Shown: one piece after another, positions 11,028 through 22,688 of the stretch | Position numbering within the stretch: position 1 is the stretch's first letter | How the letters are laid out: each line of letters begins with the position of its first letter | Assembly: GCA_022592435.1 (NCBI GenBank) | Contig: JABYQS010000018.1 | Location: 124,001-188,000, forward strand | Direction: 5' to 3' | DNA from: Cerioporus squamosus | Lineage: Eukaryota; Basidiomycota; Agaricomycetes; Polyporales; Polyporaceae | Length of the DNA: 64,000 nucleotides | Translations under genes and position numbers: made by a program | The notes under the pieces: model-generated | Told to the model about the DNA's origin: nothing | What the model saw: only the letters and a program-made list of their open reading frames with translations | Databases searched by the model: none

Positions 11028-12835
11028 TCAGTTCTGGTTCTCGATGGGGTTCTTGGACGCCTCCAAGTCCGTGAGGACCATCTCCTTCACGAGCGAGTCG
11101 AAGTCGACCTGGCGCTTCCAGCCGAGGAGCTTCTCCGCCTTCGCCGGGTTTCCGTGGAGCAGCCTGATGAAAGCAGAGCAGGGCGATCAGCACCGCGCAC
11201 CCTGACGATATCACGGGACTGGATGTAGATGGAGATGGGACGTACTCGACTTCAGCAGGGCGGAAGTACTGCTCGTCGACCTTGACGAGCACCCTGCCGG
11301 ACTTCTCGTCGTAGCCCTCCTCGTTGGTACCCGATCCTCGCCACCTGTGCCGATCGCTCGTCAGTCAGTAGGGCGGTGGCGGATGTAGGGAGAAGCGGAC
11401 TCACTTGATGTCGTATCCGAGGTGCTTGAACGCCTTCTCGACGTACTCGCGCACGGGGTGCGTCTCACCCGTGGCAAGAACGAAGTCATCCGGCTGCTCC
11501 TGCTGAAGCATCAGCCACATGCCCTCAACGTAGTCCCTCGCTAGCGTACCCGCACAGCATCAGCATTCAAGCCACGATGTTTCGCTCGTGTGAGAGATAC
11601 GCACCGTGTCCCCAGTCACGCTTGGCGTCGAGGTTACCGAGATAGAGGCACTTCTGCTTGCCCAGGTGGATGTCCGCCGCCGCACGGGAGATCTTCCGCG
11701 TCACGAACGTGCGGCCGCGGCGCGGGCTCTCGTGGTTGAACAGGATGCCGTTGCACGCGTACATGCCGTACGCCTCGCGGTAGTTGACCGTGATCCAGTA
11801 GCCGTACATCTTCGCCACGCCGTAGGGCGAGCGCGGGTAGAAGGGCGTCTTCTCCGACTGCGGCGTCTCGACGACCTTGCCGTACAGCTCCGACGTCGAC
11901 GCCTGGTAGAAGCGCACGACCTTCTCGAACCCGCACGTGCGGATCGCGTCGAGCAGGCGCAGGGTGCCGAGCGCGTCCACGTCCCCGGTGTACTCGGCCA
12001 TCTCGAAGGAGACCTTGACGTGCGACTGCGCGCCGAGGTTGTACACCTCGGTGGGACGCACGGACGAGATGATGTAGACGAGGTTCGTGGAGTCCGTCAG
12101 GTCACCGTAGTGCAGCTTAAACTTGGTAGGACCTAGCATTAACGGAGAGTTCATATGGGCCGTCACAACAGAAGAGGGTGCGGATGGCTTACGTTCGTGC
12201 AGGTCGACGTAGAGGTCGTTCAGACGGGAGGTGTTGAAGCTCGAGGAACGACGAATGATACCGTGGACATCGTAGCCCTTCGCGAGCAGGAGCTCAGCCC
12301 TGCACAGAGGTCAGCAACGCGTCCGACAAGGATCTCATTCTATTCCTCCGTGCGAACCGTAGACGCGCCGCGAGCTATCAGCGGAGAAAGCGAGACCCCA
12401 AACAGGCTATCGAATCTCCCAGTACTCGTTCTCCATGCTCAGGCTGGGAATCCGGAGAGCGCATATAGTCGACAGGACACATCCAGTGTATCTTGTACTA
12501 CTATGGCGTCCTTCCTACAGCCATCAGGGAAGGAGGCAGATGCAACCCAACCCCATGTCCGATGTTCCAACATCACACGAGCTCAAAGGCCCGGAGAACA
12601 CCACATCCACCGCACGAAACCGGGTGTAGGAAGAACAGTACTCACAGATACGATCCATCCTGGCCAGTGATACCTGCCCAACACTTAGTATCACACTCGC
12701 CTCCCACCACTGCTTCCCAAACGAGCACGCACCAGAGATCAGCGCGACCTTGCGCTTGCGGTACTCCACCATCTGCTCCGGCGTGAGCTTCGTGTTGAAC
12801 GGCGCAGGAACATCGGCAATGTCGGCGGGAGGCAT
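11028..12835 (-). CDS. GMD: GDP-mannose 4,6-dehydratase
   Basis: Cytosolic short-chain dehydrogenase that converts GDP-mannose to GDP-4-keto-6-deoxymannose, the first step to GDP-L-fucose. ATG at 12835 begins [13 protein letters not shown]...[13 protein letters not shown]. The next short exon continues ITGQDGSYL, completing the NADP-binding glycine motif. Further family signatures are [31 protein letters not shown], the catalytic [11 protein letters not shown], the Tyr-x-x-x-Lys pair in [37 protein letters not shown], and [13 protein letters not shown] followed by [20 protein letters not shown]. The C-terminus (KNPIENQN) ends in TGA at 11028-11030. It is full length with about seven exons. 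The gene for the next enzyme of the pathway lies 1.2 kb upstream on the same strand. Confidence 0.95.
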
Positions 12836-14028
12836 CGCGGCTCAGTCTTTGTTTCTGTCGGAGGAGGTGGATGGAAGGTGGCAGAGAGGAGGAGGAGGAG
12901 AAGTGCGGGGGGAGGGCTGCTTAGTGCTGATCCTATAAACGCGTTCTCCGCATTTTATTCGACTAATCCGCAGGCGCTAGCTAATAGCTGTATCGCGATT
13001 ATGGGCGTCTATGGGGCGCGCGCCGTCGAATTCCCTCCGCGGCGTGTCCCGCCCCTTGCCACTGGTCGAACGTTTATTTGCGATGAAGAATGTACAGAGA
13101 TAGTCCAGATTGTGCACGCTGGACAGCCGGACGCGACGAAGAGCACTTCACGCGCAGAAGTTTAGACTGCAGCTGCAGCGCGCTGTTGCAGGCGGCCGCC
13201 CCTCGCGCGCCGTGATGCAGCGGAGGTGAGAGGGGCGCGAATACCAACTCGTAAGCCCCTTGCCCATCATGTGTATTTGCTCGCATAGACATGTAAGCTC
13301 AAGACAATTTGGTAGTTGATCGTGAGGAGGCACAGAGCTCAGGAGAGCGCCACAATGGGCGCGCCGGCTTCAGTTGGCCAGGACGATAGCCCAAGACACA
13401 TCCCGTGAAGGCCTGAAAGTCATGCATAGCAAAGGAGACGTTTCGTCTTCATACTCGCTGTGATTGCGAGCGTACCGGCATGTGAGCGCGGTATATGTCG
13501 ATGATTCCAGACAAATCATGGTTGCCTTCTCCAGTTCCCCCCTATCATCATTGCACAAGCTGGTCCGCGGAACAGTGAGTATGATGTCTAGACACCGATG
13601 TGTGATGCACTCACCGCTTCTCCTTAGACGTTATGCCTGACCCGTCGACAACAGGAGTGGACGGTGTGCGATCCTTGATTAATAACCATCAGCCCAAGCG
13701 GCATGCAGTCCTCGAGAAGCGGGAGTCAGCTACAGGTCCACGCGTTCCAGACCTGCCTCCCATTTATCCAAAGTGAAGGTCGCCAGATGCACGACAGAGA
13801 TGGTGTTATCAAGACACTAGTAGCACTGTGCTGAGCTATGATTGAGCTCGATAGGAGCTCGCTCAACTATCGACCTCTGAGCGCCTAGGCTTGTACTTCG
13901 GTCAAGTTGAAGTCGTAGCACTTCGTCAGTGCCAACCAGTTCACAGGAGGGAGAGTTCCGACGAAATGCAGCACTATACATCCACAAACTCTACAGAGGT
14001 CATTACTTCCTCAGCGTACTTACTACGC
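12836..14028. other. Intergenic stretch between the two GDP-fucose genes
   Basis: Separates the dehydratase start (12835) from the fucose synthase stop (14029), both on the minus strand. It holds the dehydratase promoter. A purine-rich run at about 12868-12916 (GA-rich on plus, CT-rich on minus) lies just upstream of the dehydratase ATG. No gene was recognised. An imperfect palindrome (GAGCTCGATAGGAGCTCG) occurs near 13845-13862. Confidence 0.45.
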
Positions 14029-15466
<1,438 letters not shown>

Positions 15467-16201
15467 CGTTTGCAGTGAGGGGGCTGTGGGCAGAGGGATG
15501 ACTGAGAGGCGAAAGGGAGGAGGAGGACGACGTCTCAATCCGGAAATCTACTTAAGTATGAACACTTATGGGCGTCTACGTAGCAATTGAGCTTGCTGCG
15601 CTCCATCATCTATGTACTTTCTTGTTGACTTCGCGCTCATCGACATTTCCGCTCATCGACTTGCAGTTTCTCTCGCTCTGGATGGCTCAGCGTAGACGGT
15701 TGGCATATATACGCAGCGGCGACCACAGGAGTCACAGCAAGACCAACTGAAAAGGACGGCCAGCGTGCGGTCTAACTGGGATGGACTCAGCGTTGGTACA
15801 ATGTTGGTGAGCAAATATGATTCTGGTGGTCATTGTATGTAAATTCTCCGGTTTGCAGGCAGAAGTGGTCCTTGGCCATGAACTCAGGCAGTCCGTTCCC
15901 TACTCCTCGGGGCGGATGACAATACCATGTCCGGTTGTCCGTACTCATGGATCCAAGCGGGATAGTCGGTGAGTAACAGTCATTATTGTTTCGTTGATCT
16001 TGCGCGCAAGTACACTTGACGACGTCGTCCGGGCTTTGAGCATGTCCCTTTTGTCGTGAGCTCTACAGTCGTATTTTGGGCGTGCATGCTGGTCTCCTCG
16101 GTCGAGGACGCCGTTTGTCTCAACGTTTAAATCATGGCTGCAAGGTATGCGGGGCCTTCACACATCCTCCTGTCCGCCACACACTCAGTTGCAAAGCCTC
16201 C
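15467..16201. other. Intergenic stretch between divergent genes
   Basis: The divergent promoter region of fucose synthase (minus) and GH71 (plus). A G/A-rich run (15500-15530, C/T-rich on the minus strand) sits just upstream of the fucose synthase ATG. An open frame in phase with GH71 runs back to 16076, but the signal peptide argues for the ATG at 16202. Confidence 0.45.
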
Positions 16202-17650
16202 ATGCGCCCCATTTTGCACCTCCTTGCTGGCACTATCGCCACCGCCCGACTCGCTAGCGCTTCCCGCTGCAGGACTCCGCGGCAGTCCGGTGTCCCCAAA
16301 CTTGTGGTCGCACATCATATCGTGGGACTTACAGCCAACTATACGATCGACGACTGGGCGACGGATATCTCCTTGGCTCAGGCCAGTGGGATTGATGGGT
16401 TCGCTCTCAATGTCGGAATGGACGACTACACGTCCCAGCAGGTCGAGAACGCATTTCAGGCGGCTGCGCAGCTCAGTCCCGCGTTCAAGCTCTTCCTTTC
16501 CTTCGACATGGCCTCCTACCACTGCGCAGCGGCCACAGACGCCGATCCCATCCGCAACCTTACTCTCCAGTACGCGAGTCGTCCCAACCAGCTTCAGATT
16601 GGTGGGAAGGCGTTAGTGTCCTCCTTTTCTGGGGAGGCCTGCACCTTCGGACACGGCGATGTCCCCGGAGGGTGGCGGGCCGAGTACACCCAGCATCCCG
16701 ACGTTGCAGGGAAGATTCACTTCATCCCCTCGTTCTTCGTCGACCCCGCCACTTTTGGTCAGTACGCTGGCGTCCTGGATGGCGACTTCAATTGGAACTC
16801 GGCATGGCCCATCCAGCTCACGGCGAGCACAGCGCCTAGTCTGCTACCTGGCGTAGACCTGAATCAGCTCGACGTCACCGCTGAGAACACTCTGCAGAAA
16901 GTCATAGGGTCCTTCGACCCCGACACTGCGCACATCTCCAATCTCGCCCTCGCCAGCACGCAGAGCAGACAGACGTACATGGCAGCCGTCTCCCCGTGGT
17001 TCTTTACCCACTTCCCGCCGAACACGTACAACAAAAACTTCGTGTACGATTGCGATGAGCATCTTTGGGTTTCGCGCTGGGAGACCCTCATCGCAAACCG
17101 CGACCACGTCGACATCGTCGAGATCCTCACCTGGAACGACTTCGGGGAGTCTCACTACATCGGCCCGCGCCACGATACGCAGCCGCTTCCCCAGGGCTCC
17201 GAGGCGTGGGTCGACGGTTTCAACCACACCGGCTGGCTCAGCGTGACGAGCTACTTCGCCACGCAGTTCAAGACAGGGCAGGCGCCTGCCATCGAGAAGG
17301 ACCAGCTCGTGATGTGGGCGCGCCCGCACCCGAAGAGCGCAACGCCCGCGGACCCCGTCGGGCCCCCGCGCGACTCCCAGCTCTTGCAGGACAAGCTCTG
17401 GGCGGTCGTCCTCGCGACGACCAACGGGCAGCTGACGCTGTCGAGCTCGGACACGAACTCGCAGACGTTCGACGTCCGGGCGGGCGTGAACAAGCTGTCG
17501 TTGCCGCTGAGCGCTGGCGGGTACATGCGGGGCGTGCTTGCGCGCGGCGGGCAGACGGTGATTGACCTGAAGCCGGATGGGTTCGTGTTCGATCCGAATC
17601 CGGCCGCGTACAACTTCAATGCGTTCGTTGCTAATGCGCCTGCTGCTTGA
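16202..17650 (+). CDS. GH71 alpha-1,3-glucanase (mutanase)
   Basis: Endo-alpha-1,3-glucanase that cuts fungal cell-wall alpha-1,3-glucan; probably secreted and used in wall remodelling or attack on other fungi. The single uninterrupted frame of 482 aa starts at ATG 16202 with a signal peptide (MRPILHLLAGTIATARLASA). The catalytic domain begins KLVVAHHIVGLTANYTIDDW, then ISLAQASGIDGFALNVGMDD, FKLFLSFDMASYHC, ALVSSFSGEACTFG and HFIPSFFVDPATFG. Next come DGDFNWNSAWPIQ, AAVSPWFFTHFPPNTYNKNF and VDIVEILTWNDFGESHYIGP, all GH71 hallmarks with acidic active-site residues. The last 130 residues resemble the beta-rich tail of the family (LSSSDTNSQTFDVRAGVNKL, VIDLKPDGF). There is no CBM. Unusually for this window the gene has no intron. 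Confidence 0.92.
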   Translation: MRPILHLLAGTIATARLASASRCRTPRQSGVPKLVVAHHIVGLTANYTIDDWATDISLAQASGIDGFALNVGMDDYTSQQVENAFQAAAQLSPAFKLFLSFDMASYHCAAATDADPIRNLTLQYASRPNQLQIGGKALVSSFSGEACTFGHGDVPGGWRAEYTQHPDVAGKIHFIPSFFVDPATFGQYAGVLDGDFNWNSAWPIQLTASTAPSLLPGVDLNQLDVTAENTLQKVIGSFDPDTAHISNLALASTQSRQTYMAAVSPWFFTHFPPNTYNKNFVYDCDEHLWVSRWETLIANRDHVDIVEILTWNDFGESHYIGPRHDTQPLPQGSEAWVDGFNHTGWLSVTSYFATQFKTGQAPAIEKDQLVMWARPHPKSATPADPVGPPRDSQLLQDKLWAVVLATTNGQLTLSSSDTNSQTFDVRAGVNKLSLPLSAGGYMRGVLARGGQTVIDLKPDGFVFDPNPAAYNFNAFVANAPAA

Positions 17651-18588
17651 AGGTTACGATACGCTGATACTGTGGATACATACCCCCTGTCGCTGGCGAT
17701 GTGCATTGATGATACCAGGCATGTACCGATCTACTCTGCTAAATATGAACATGTCCCTCTAGCCACCCTTTTTGTGCCGTCACCCGACCTCCGACAGCGG
17801 GAGCACGCAAGGTTAGAACATCGGACGTCACCAGTAGAACTTGAAGCGCAACGACCACCGACAGTTAACCGCCAGGATCCTTCCTCTTCTCCTTGTCCAG
17901 AGATGCTGTGGCGCAGAACAAGTCAGTACTGGGGCAGCGATTGGATCCCCCTTGAGCGCGAACAAGACAGGTGAACCGGTGGCCTCGGAGGTTATCGTGG
18001 CCGTTGTGCGGCTCTAACCCAACTTACCGTGGTTCGCGGCTGTCGATCATCTCACCCCTCCCCTTCGATCTTCTAAGGCCGTGATCTTGATGCCCATTGT
18101 GCGTGTTTCCGCCACTTCATTGAGCGCGAAGCCGGTGAGAAGTCACAGTTTGGCAGATGTCTGTGCCCTGACGTTCTTCGTGCCGTGACAGGGACGTCCT
18201 GGAATGTGGTTTAGGTCGACAGGCTCCACAGAAATTCCTCTGCGATTGAAGTAAACTCAGACTCTCACGGCCCGACAAGTTACCAACACTCGCTAATGAG
18301 CGAACTTATCGGACGAGGCTTGCATCCGTGCTTCAATCTGCGAGAGTCGATCCGCCCGGGAACGGTGGAATACAGCGAGTCTCACCTCAGATCGAATGTG
18401 GAGGCGCTGCTAACTGTCCAACAGCCTCGACTTCAAGGTAGATCGTCGTGGCATCTGGGGTTGGTTCTCCGGTCTGACCAGTAACAATCTCCGAAAACTG
18501 AATCAGGACTCAGGGAGTAGTCGCTTCTGGACAAGCCCTGGCAAGCCGATATATATAGGTTGCGCCCCGCACCACCGTGGACACCCTC
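17651..18588. other. Intergenic stretch
   Basis: No recognisable gene; short frames lack motifs. The right end contains the promoter of the next plus-strand gene, including the TATA-like run listed separately. Confidence 0.45.
18550..18557 (+). promoter_or_regulatory. TATA-like element upstream of the DUF6534-type gene
   Basis: TATATATA lies about 32 bases before the ATG at 18589, embedded in GCCGATATATATAGG. The distance implies a very short leader if it is the TATA box. Assigned from sequence and position only. Confidence 0.4.
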
Positions 18589-20608
18589 ATGGATCCTCTC
18601 GCCCCCGCACTACTTGGAAACCTGGACCGCAATGGCACCCTGGGTATGGGCTACCTCGGAGCCGTAGTGTCAGCTCTGTAGGTGCCGTCCTATCGCTTGC
18701 GTCCGTGCATAACTCATCCAGACTATGGTAGGATCTATGGCATAACATGTATCCAAACCTTCCAATACTATCGCTCGCCCAAGAGCCAAGGGGATCCTTC
18801 ATACATCCGTGCATTTGTAGGCTCCTCGCGCCTTTCTCGTGTAACATTGCTGACTTCTACGCGAAGGTGTTATTGCTTTGGTTCGTTGGCGTCCTTGGCA
18901 CACCTTGAAGTACATGCACCATAAAATCTCGCCTACAGGGTTCTCGACACCGTCCATCAAGTTTTCGTGGTCTACGCATTCTACCACTATCTAGTCATAG
19001 GGTATGGTCTGCCCAGCACCCTGATCTATCTCTCATGGTGAGCGTCTTACAATAATTTCACATTGTTCGAGCAGTCGGGACTCGCGCTGAGCTCTCATAC
19101 AGGAGTATACCTGTACGTCCGCGCCACGAGCCCGTCACTCGGTGAGACTGATGCGGGTCCCCCCTAGGCGAGCTTGGTGACCAACGTAGGACTTACTGGC
19201 GACTGGAGTTATTTGACACTGACACAGTTATCTGTCCAGGACATAATCTTCATTCTGATTCGCTGGTATGCCACTATTCATCCCTGGGCGACGTGTTCGC
19301 TGACCGGCCTGCCAGCTTCTTCCTCATGCGAGTCTGGCTACGTGAGAGTCTATTGACAGACATATCTGCGTATAGCTGAGTGTGATGCTGACGTGAGCGT
19401 TCAGTGTCGCGCAACAAGCCTCTCGTCGCCATCTTGGTGAGTGACACCAAAGTTACTGTTGCTCTCTGGTTGTGATCCTCAGAGACGATGGTCATCAGGG
19501 CCTGCTAGCACTAGCGCGTTTCAGTACGTCCGACAGCATCGCCCTAGTGCTACGAGCCGTCCTGACTTCGTTCTCCCAAGGTGTCGCTCTCTGTGAGTGC
19601 AAGAGCAGATGGATCCCCACAAAATGCTGAATTGAGGATTGCCCATGGACTTAAGACTATTCATCTCAAGTGTGAGTCGCTATCATAGGATGACAGCCCG
19701 GCTAACCTTGTTGCGTCCTCACTGACAGGTTCCTGCACACTGTCCTATTGGAAGCGGAGATAGAAACAAAGGGATGTATTGTTCGATCGCTGTTTTTCCC
19801 CTCGCTGAGTTTTGAACGGCAATCAGACTATTGCAATATGGTCTCTTTCCTTGGAAGTGGCGACGACGGTGCTCTACACCGGGACGTTGATGTCTTACCT
19901 GAATCGTGGGCGTTCTGGTATGGAAAGGTGCGTAGATGACTCGTACAGTGCCTCGAAGCGGTTCTAAGCAACCAGCTAGGTCCGACAACACGGTGTCGAA
20001 GATCTTACTCATGGTAGTCGGCTCGAGCACTTTGTCTGCGTATGTGGCAGAGACGGCCTCAGATACCACAGCGACAATAATACGTTCTCGTAGGATCATC
20101 GCAATAGCAACCTTGTTTGCGGTATGTGACGGCACACCCTTGGCACCGTGTCGTTGCTGACGTGCACCGCAGTATACGCTTGCACCGACGAAACTGTACA
20201 ACCTCTTCTTCGAGTTCATCCTCGAGACCAGTGAGTGTCATGTCTCGACATCCAGGGCTGAACGTCTGACGAAAAACGTCCCGCAGTTGACGTCAACGCC
20301 GTGTTGACCAGGTGAGTCCCTGAATGCCCGTCGCACTTGGAGCTTACCATGTACTCTTGCCCAGCCTGAACTCTCGGGAATTTCTGAACCAGCCTGTGGC
20401 GCCAAATGTTGCAATCAATGTGAAGCGGCCAGTGTCGACCTTTTCAGCGCGAGCGGACAAGGACCGCGTTCGGCTCAACGTGTACCAAGTCCCGACACTG
20501 GAAGTCCCTACCAGCGTCCAGCTCTCCCATGCTCCCCCGCAGGAGCCTTCATTCGCGCTCAGTTCATGGCTGGTCTCACCCACCTGCGGAGTTGCGGGTG
20601 AGCGGTAG
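18589..20608 (+). CDS. Multi-span membrane protein of the basidiomycete DUF6534 type
   Basis: A predicted seven-helix membrane protein of a family greatly expanded in Agaricomycetes; function unknown. ATG at 18589 gives MDPLAPALLGNLDRNGTLGM then GYLGAVVSAL, and the next exon IYGITCIQTFQYYRSPKSQG. A 14-nt micro-exon (18867-18880) and the following exon together read VLLLWVLDTVHQVFVVYAFY, then HYLVIGYGLPSTLIYLSWS. Downstream pieces read SYLNRGRSGMER, joined across an intron to SDNTVSKILLMVV, then YTLAPTKLYNLFFEFILET, and finally AVLTSLNSREFLNQPVAP, where the usual family ending ...LATLN.R is recognisable. The tail to the stop at 20608 is hydrophilic. The middle exons (about 19080-19880) are hard to resolve by eye, so that part is uncertain and a lesion cannot be excluded. 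Confidence 0.68.
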
Positions 20609-21553
20609 AGGACTGCAGAGGACAATCTTGCCTTGCGAAGAAGAATGGGATGATTTTGCAGCTGTCGATGTGTCGAGACTCATCATATGTATATTGCTCG
20701 AATTTCTGGAATCCTTAATCCTCGTCGTCAAGGAATATCTCCCGCAGCAACTCTAGCAGTAGAGGCACTGGCGGCGAGCGCGTCGGCACGGAAGGAGATA
20801 AGTACGAGACATTTCGGGGATTTGCCATTCAGCACACTAGTAGTATACTCGTTGGTGAGTAGTCTGGTCTCGATGGAACGCGGTATAGAGCTTACTGTGT
20901 CTCGAAGTAGGTTAATTCGAAGTCTACAATGTATCTGCAAAGCATGATCATGACGTGCCTGCGGATCTGCAACGCTGTGGCTCTGTCGGAAGGAGACAGA
21001 TGAGTTCATCATGCAGGCCGAGAAGTGTCGGACGTGTAAGATATCATCCTGTATCCGCATCACGTTTCCTGCATGGCGTCTGGCGTCAACCTCACTACAT
21101 CAGAAGTTCATGTCGACTCAGGGTCACCGTGACGCGGTGTCTGCTTCATCGCAGGGCTGTTGAACACGCCATAAAGCATGAAGTGGTTCAGACTATCTCA
21201 CTACGGTGAGACTGGAAGTAGGACAATCGCTTACCGAAACCTAGCAAGTGATCTTCCAACTGTAACCGCCACGATTGTCCTTACCCTGACTGTCCTTACC
21301 CTGCCGCTGTCCAGTCTGAGCGTTGTAGTCGCGGTAAATCAGAGCAGTGTAAGTCTTTGGCCCAGGACAATATAAAGCTTTGCCAAGAGCTCACCGTCTC
21401 ACTTTACGGGAACCCACAAACTTGACGGGCACATATGATTCGATACAGATATTAAGGCCTCGCAGAGGCGGATACCAGCAGCGACGCTATGGATACATAT
21501 ATTATTGAGGGATCCCATTCCAGTGATACAATACAGCTCCCTGACGGGCCGTG
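20609..21553. other. Intergenic stretch
   Basis: Lies between the DUF6534-type gene (plus) and the 3' end of DAM1 (minus). It is less GC-rich than the genes. Short frames carry no motifs. CTGTCCTTACCCTGACTGTCCTTACC near 21279-21301 is a short tandem duplication. Nothing else was seen. Confidence 0.4.
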
Positions 21554-22544
21554 TCAGCCTAAGCAGAGGACTGAGAACGCGAACGACGTATTACTTACAG
21601 TTCTGTTGTCCTTCCGTACGATCTTCCGATTGACGAGAGCAATGAGACATTTGTTCACCCTTGCTTGGTTCAGATCTGGGGGCTTGACGAACGCGACGAC
21701 TGCACAGAAACTCGTGTTCGAAGCGGTTCGTGTGAGGCAGACAGGGCTGGGAAGACGTACTGTTGAAGCCCTCCCCAGGGTTGTCCAAGAACTTCTCAAC
21801 CACCATCTCAATGTGGCGGCGCAGATTCGGGTCATCTCCTCTGAACTCGAGGGGGAGCGCGGCGAGTATGCGCTCCAGCTCCAGCCCACGCTCCCGCTTC
21901 TCCTTCGCAGTCATCTTCGGTTTCGCCCCTTTCTTCTTCACCACTCCAGACTTCGGTTTAGTGGCAGGGGCGGAATTTGCAGTGATATTTGTCTCTGTCG
22001 GACCGTCCGTTGGGGATAGAGCGGAGCGTTCGGTGGCGGTTGGTTCTGGGGGCGTTGGAGGTCGGCGGGCGGCCTCCTCGGCGGCGCGCATGGCTTCTAG
22101 TGCCGCGCGAGCATCCTCCTCTGCACATATTGTCAGCGTGGTATACGAGGATGAGTCCTAACATCGAACCGTACCCGCACGCCGCGCCGCAAGCTCGAAG
22201 GATGCCTCCGTCGGTGCCTATCAGCGCGTACCAACGTGAGTTCACAAAGGCGTCCGATACAGATGCACGCGTACCTGCGGCCAGTCCGTCGTCAACGCGT
22301 TCATGTTCATCACGTACAAATAGCTCGCGAAACTCTCGTTGAACGTGGCCAGCGCGTTGTCCAGGTTTCGCAGCCCCTCGACATTGGTTTGGAGCGCCTC
22401 CGCCTCGTCGATGAGCTCCGCGAGCGCAGGTTCCAGGAAGCCGAGGCCATGAGGCGCGTCTGGGTATGCGCCTGAGCGCGATAATCGAAAGAGCGAGCCT
22501 TGTGAAAGACGGCGAAGAGGTGTCTGTGGTGGATTCGGAGGCAT
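21554..22544 (-). CDS. DAM1: DASH/Dam1 complex subunit Dam1
   Basis: Kinetochore protein of the DASH/DAM1 ring that couples chromosomes to spindle microtubules. ATG at 22544 gives MPPNPPQTPLRRLSQGSLF. The family core follows: FLEPALAELIDEAEALQTN, VEGLRNLDNALATFNESFAS and YLYVMNMNALTTDWPQ. A small exon gives APTEASFELAARRA, then EEDARAALEAMRAAEEAARR, a Pro/Ser/Thr-rich linker, a Lys-rich patch (KSGVVKKKGAKPKMTAKEKR), ELERILAALPLEFRG and IEMVVEKFLDNPGEGFN. The last clear exon is LNQARVNKCLIALVNRKIVR. The C-terminal end is uncertain: either read-through to TGA at 21554 or a further splice at the GTAAGT near 21600. The gene is divergent from ORC3 across 144 bp. Confidence 0.85.
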
Positions 22545-22688
22545 CGAGGTCAACGATGAGGACGAAGGCGCCCGGGCAAGACGCGTCGGTGGCAGCGCGT
22601 CTTGCGCGTCTTCGACCTTGTCTTCAGACTTCCACCACTATAACTGCAGCCTACGCGTTCCATAGCACCACTGTCGGTCAAAATTGCG
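22545..22688. promoter_or_regulatory. Bidirectional DAM1/ORC3 promoter with an MCB-like ACGCGT
   Basis: The 144 bases between the two start codons must serve both genes. ACGCGT, the core site of the fungal G1/S factor MBF, lies at 22581-22586. Two near-matches follow (GCGCGTCTT, GCGCGTCTTC at 22595-22613). Site identity is by sequence only; the hexamer also occurs elsewhere in this GC-rich window. Confidence 0.5.

Noticed and set aside
11606..12136. 176-aa plus-strand frame opposite the dehydratase
   Set aside because: It is an antisense shadow of a clearly conserved exon; Arg/Val-rich without motifs.
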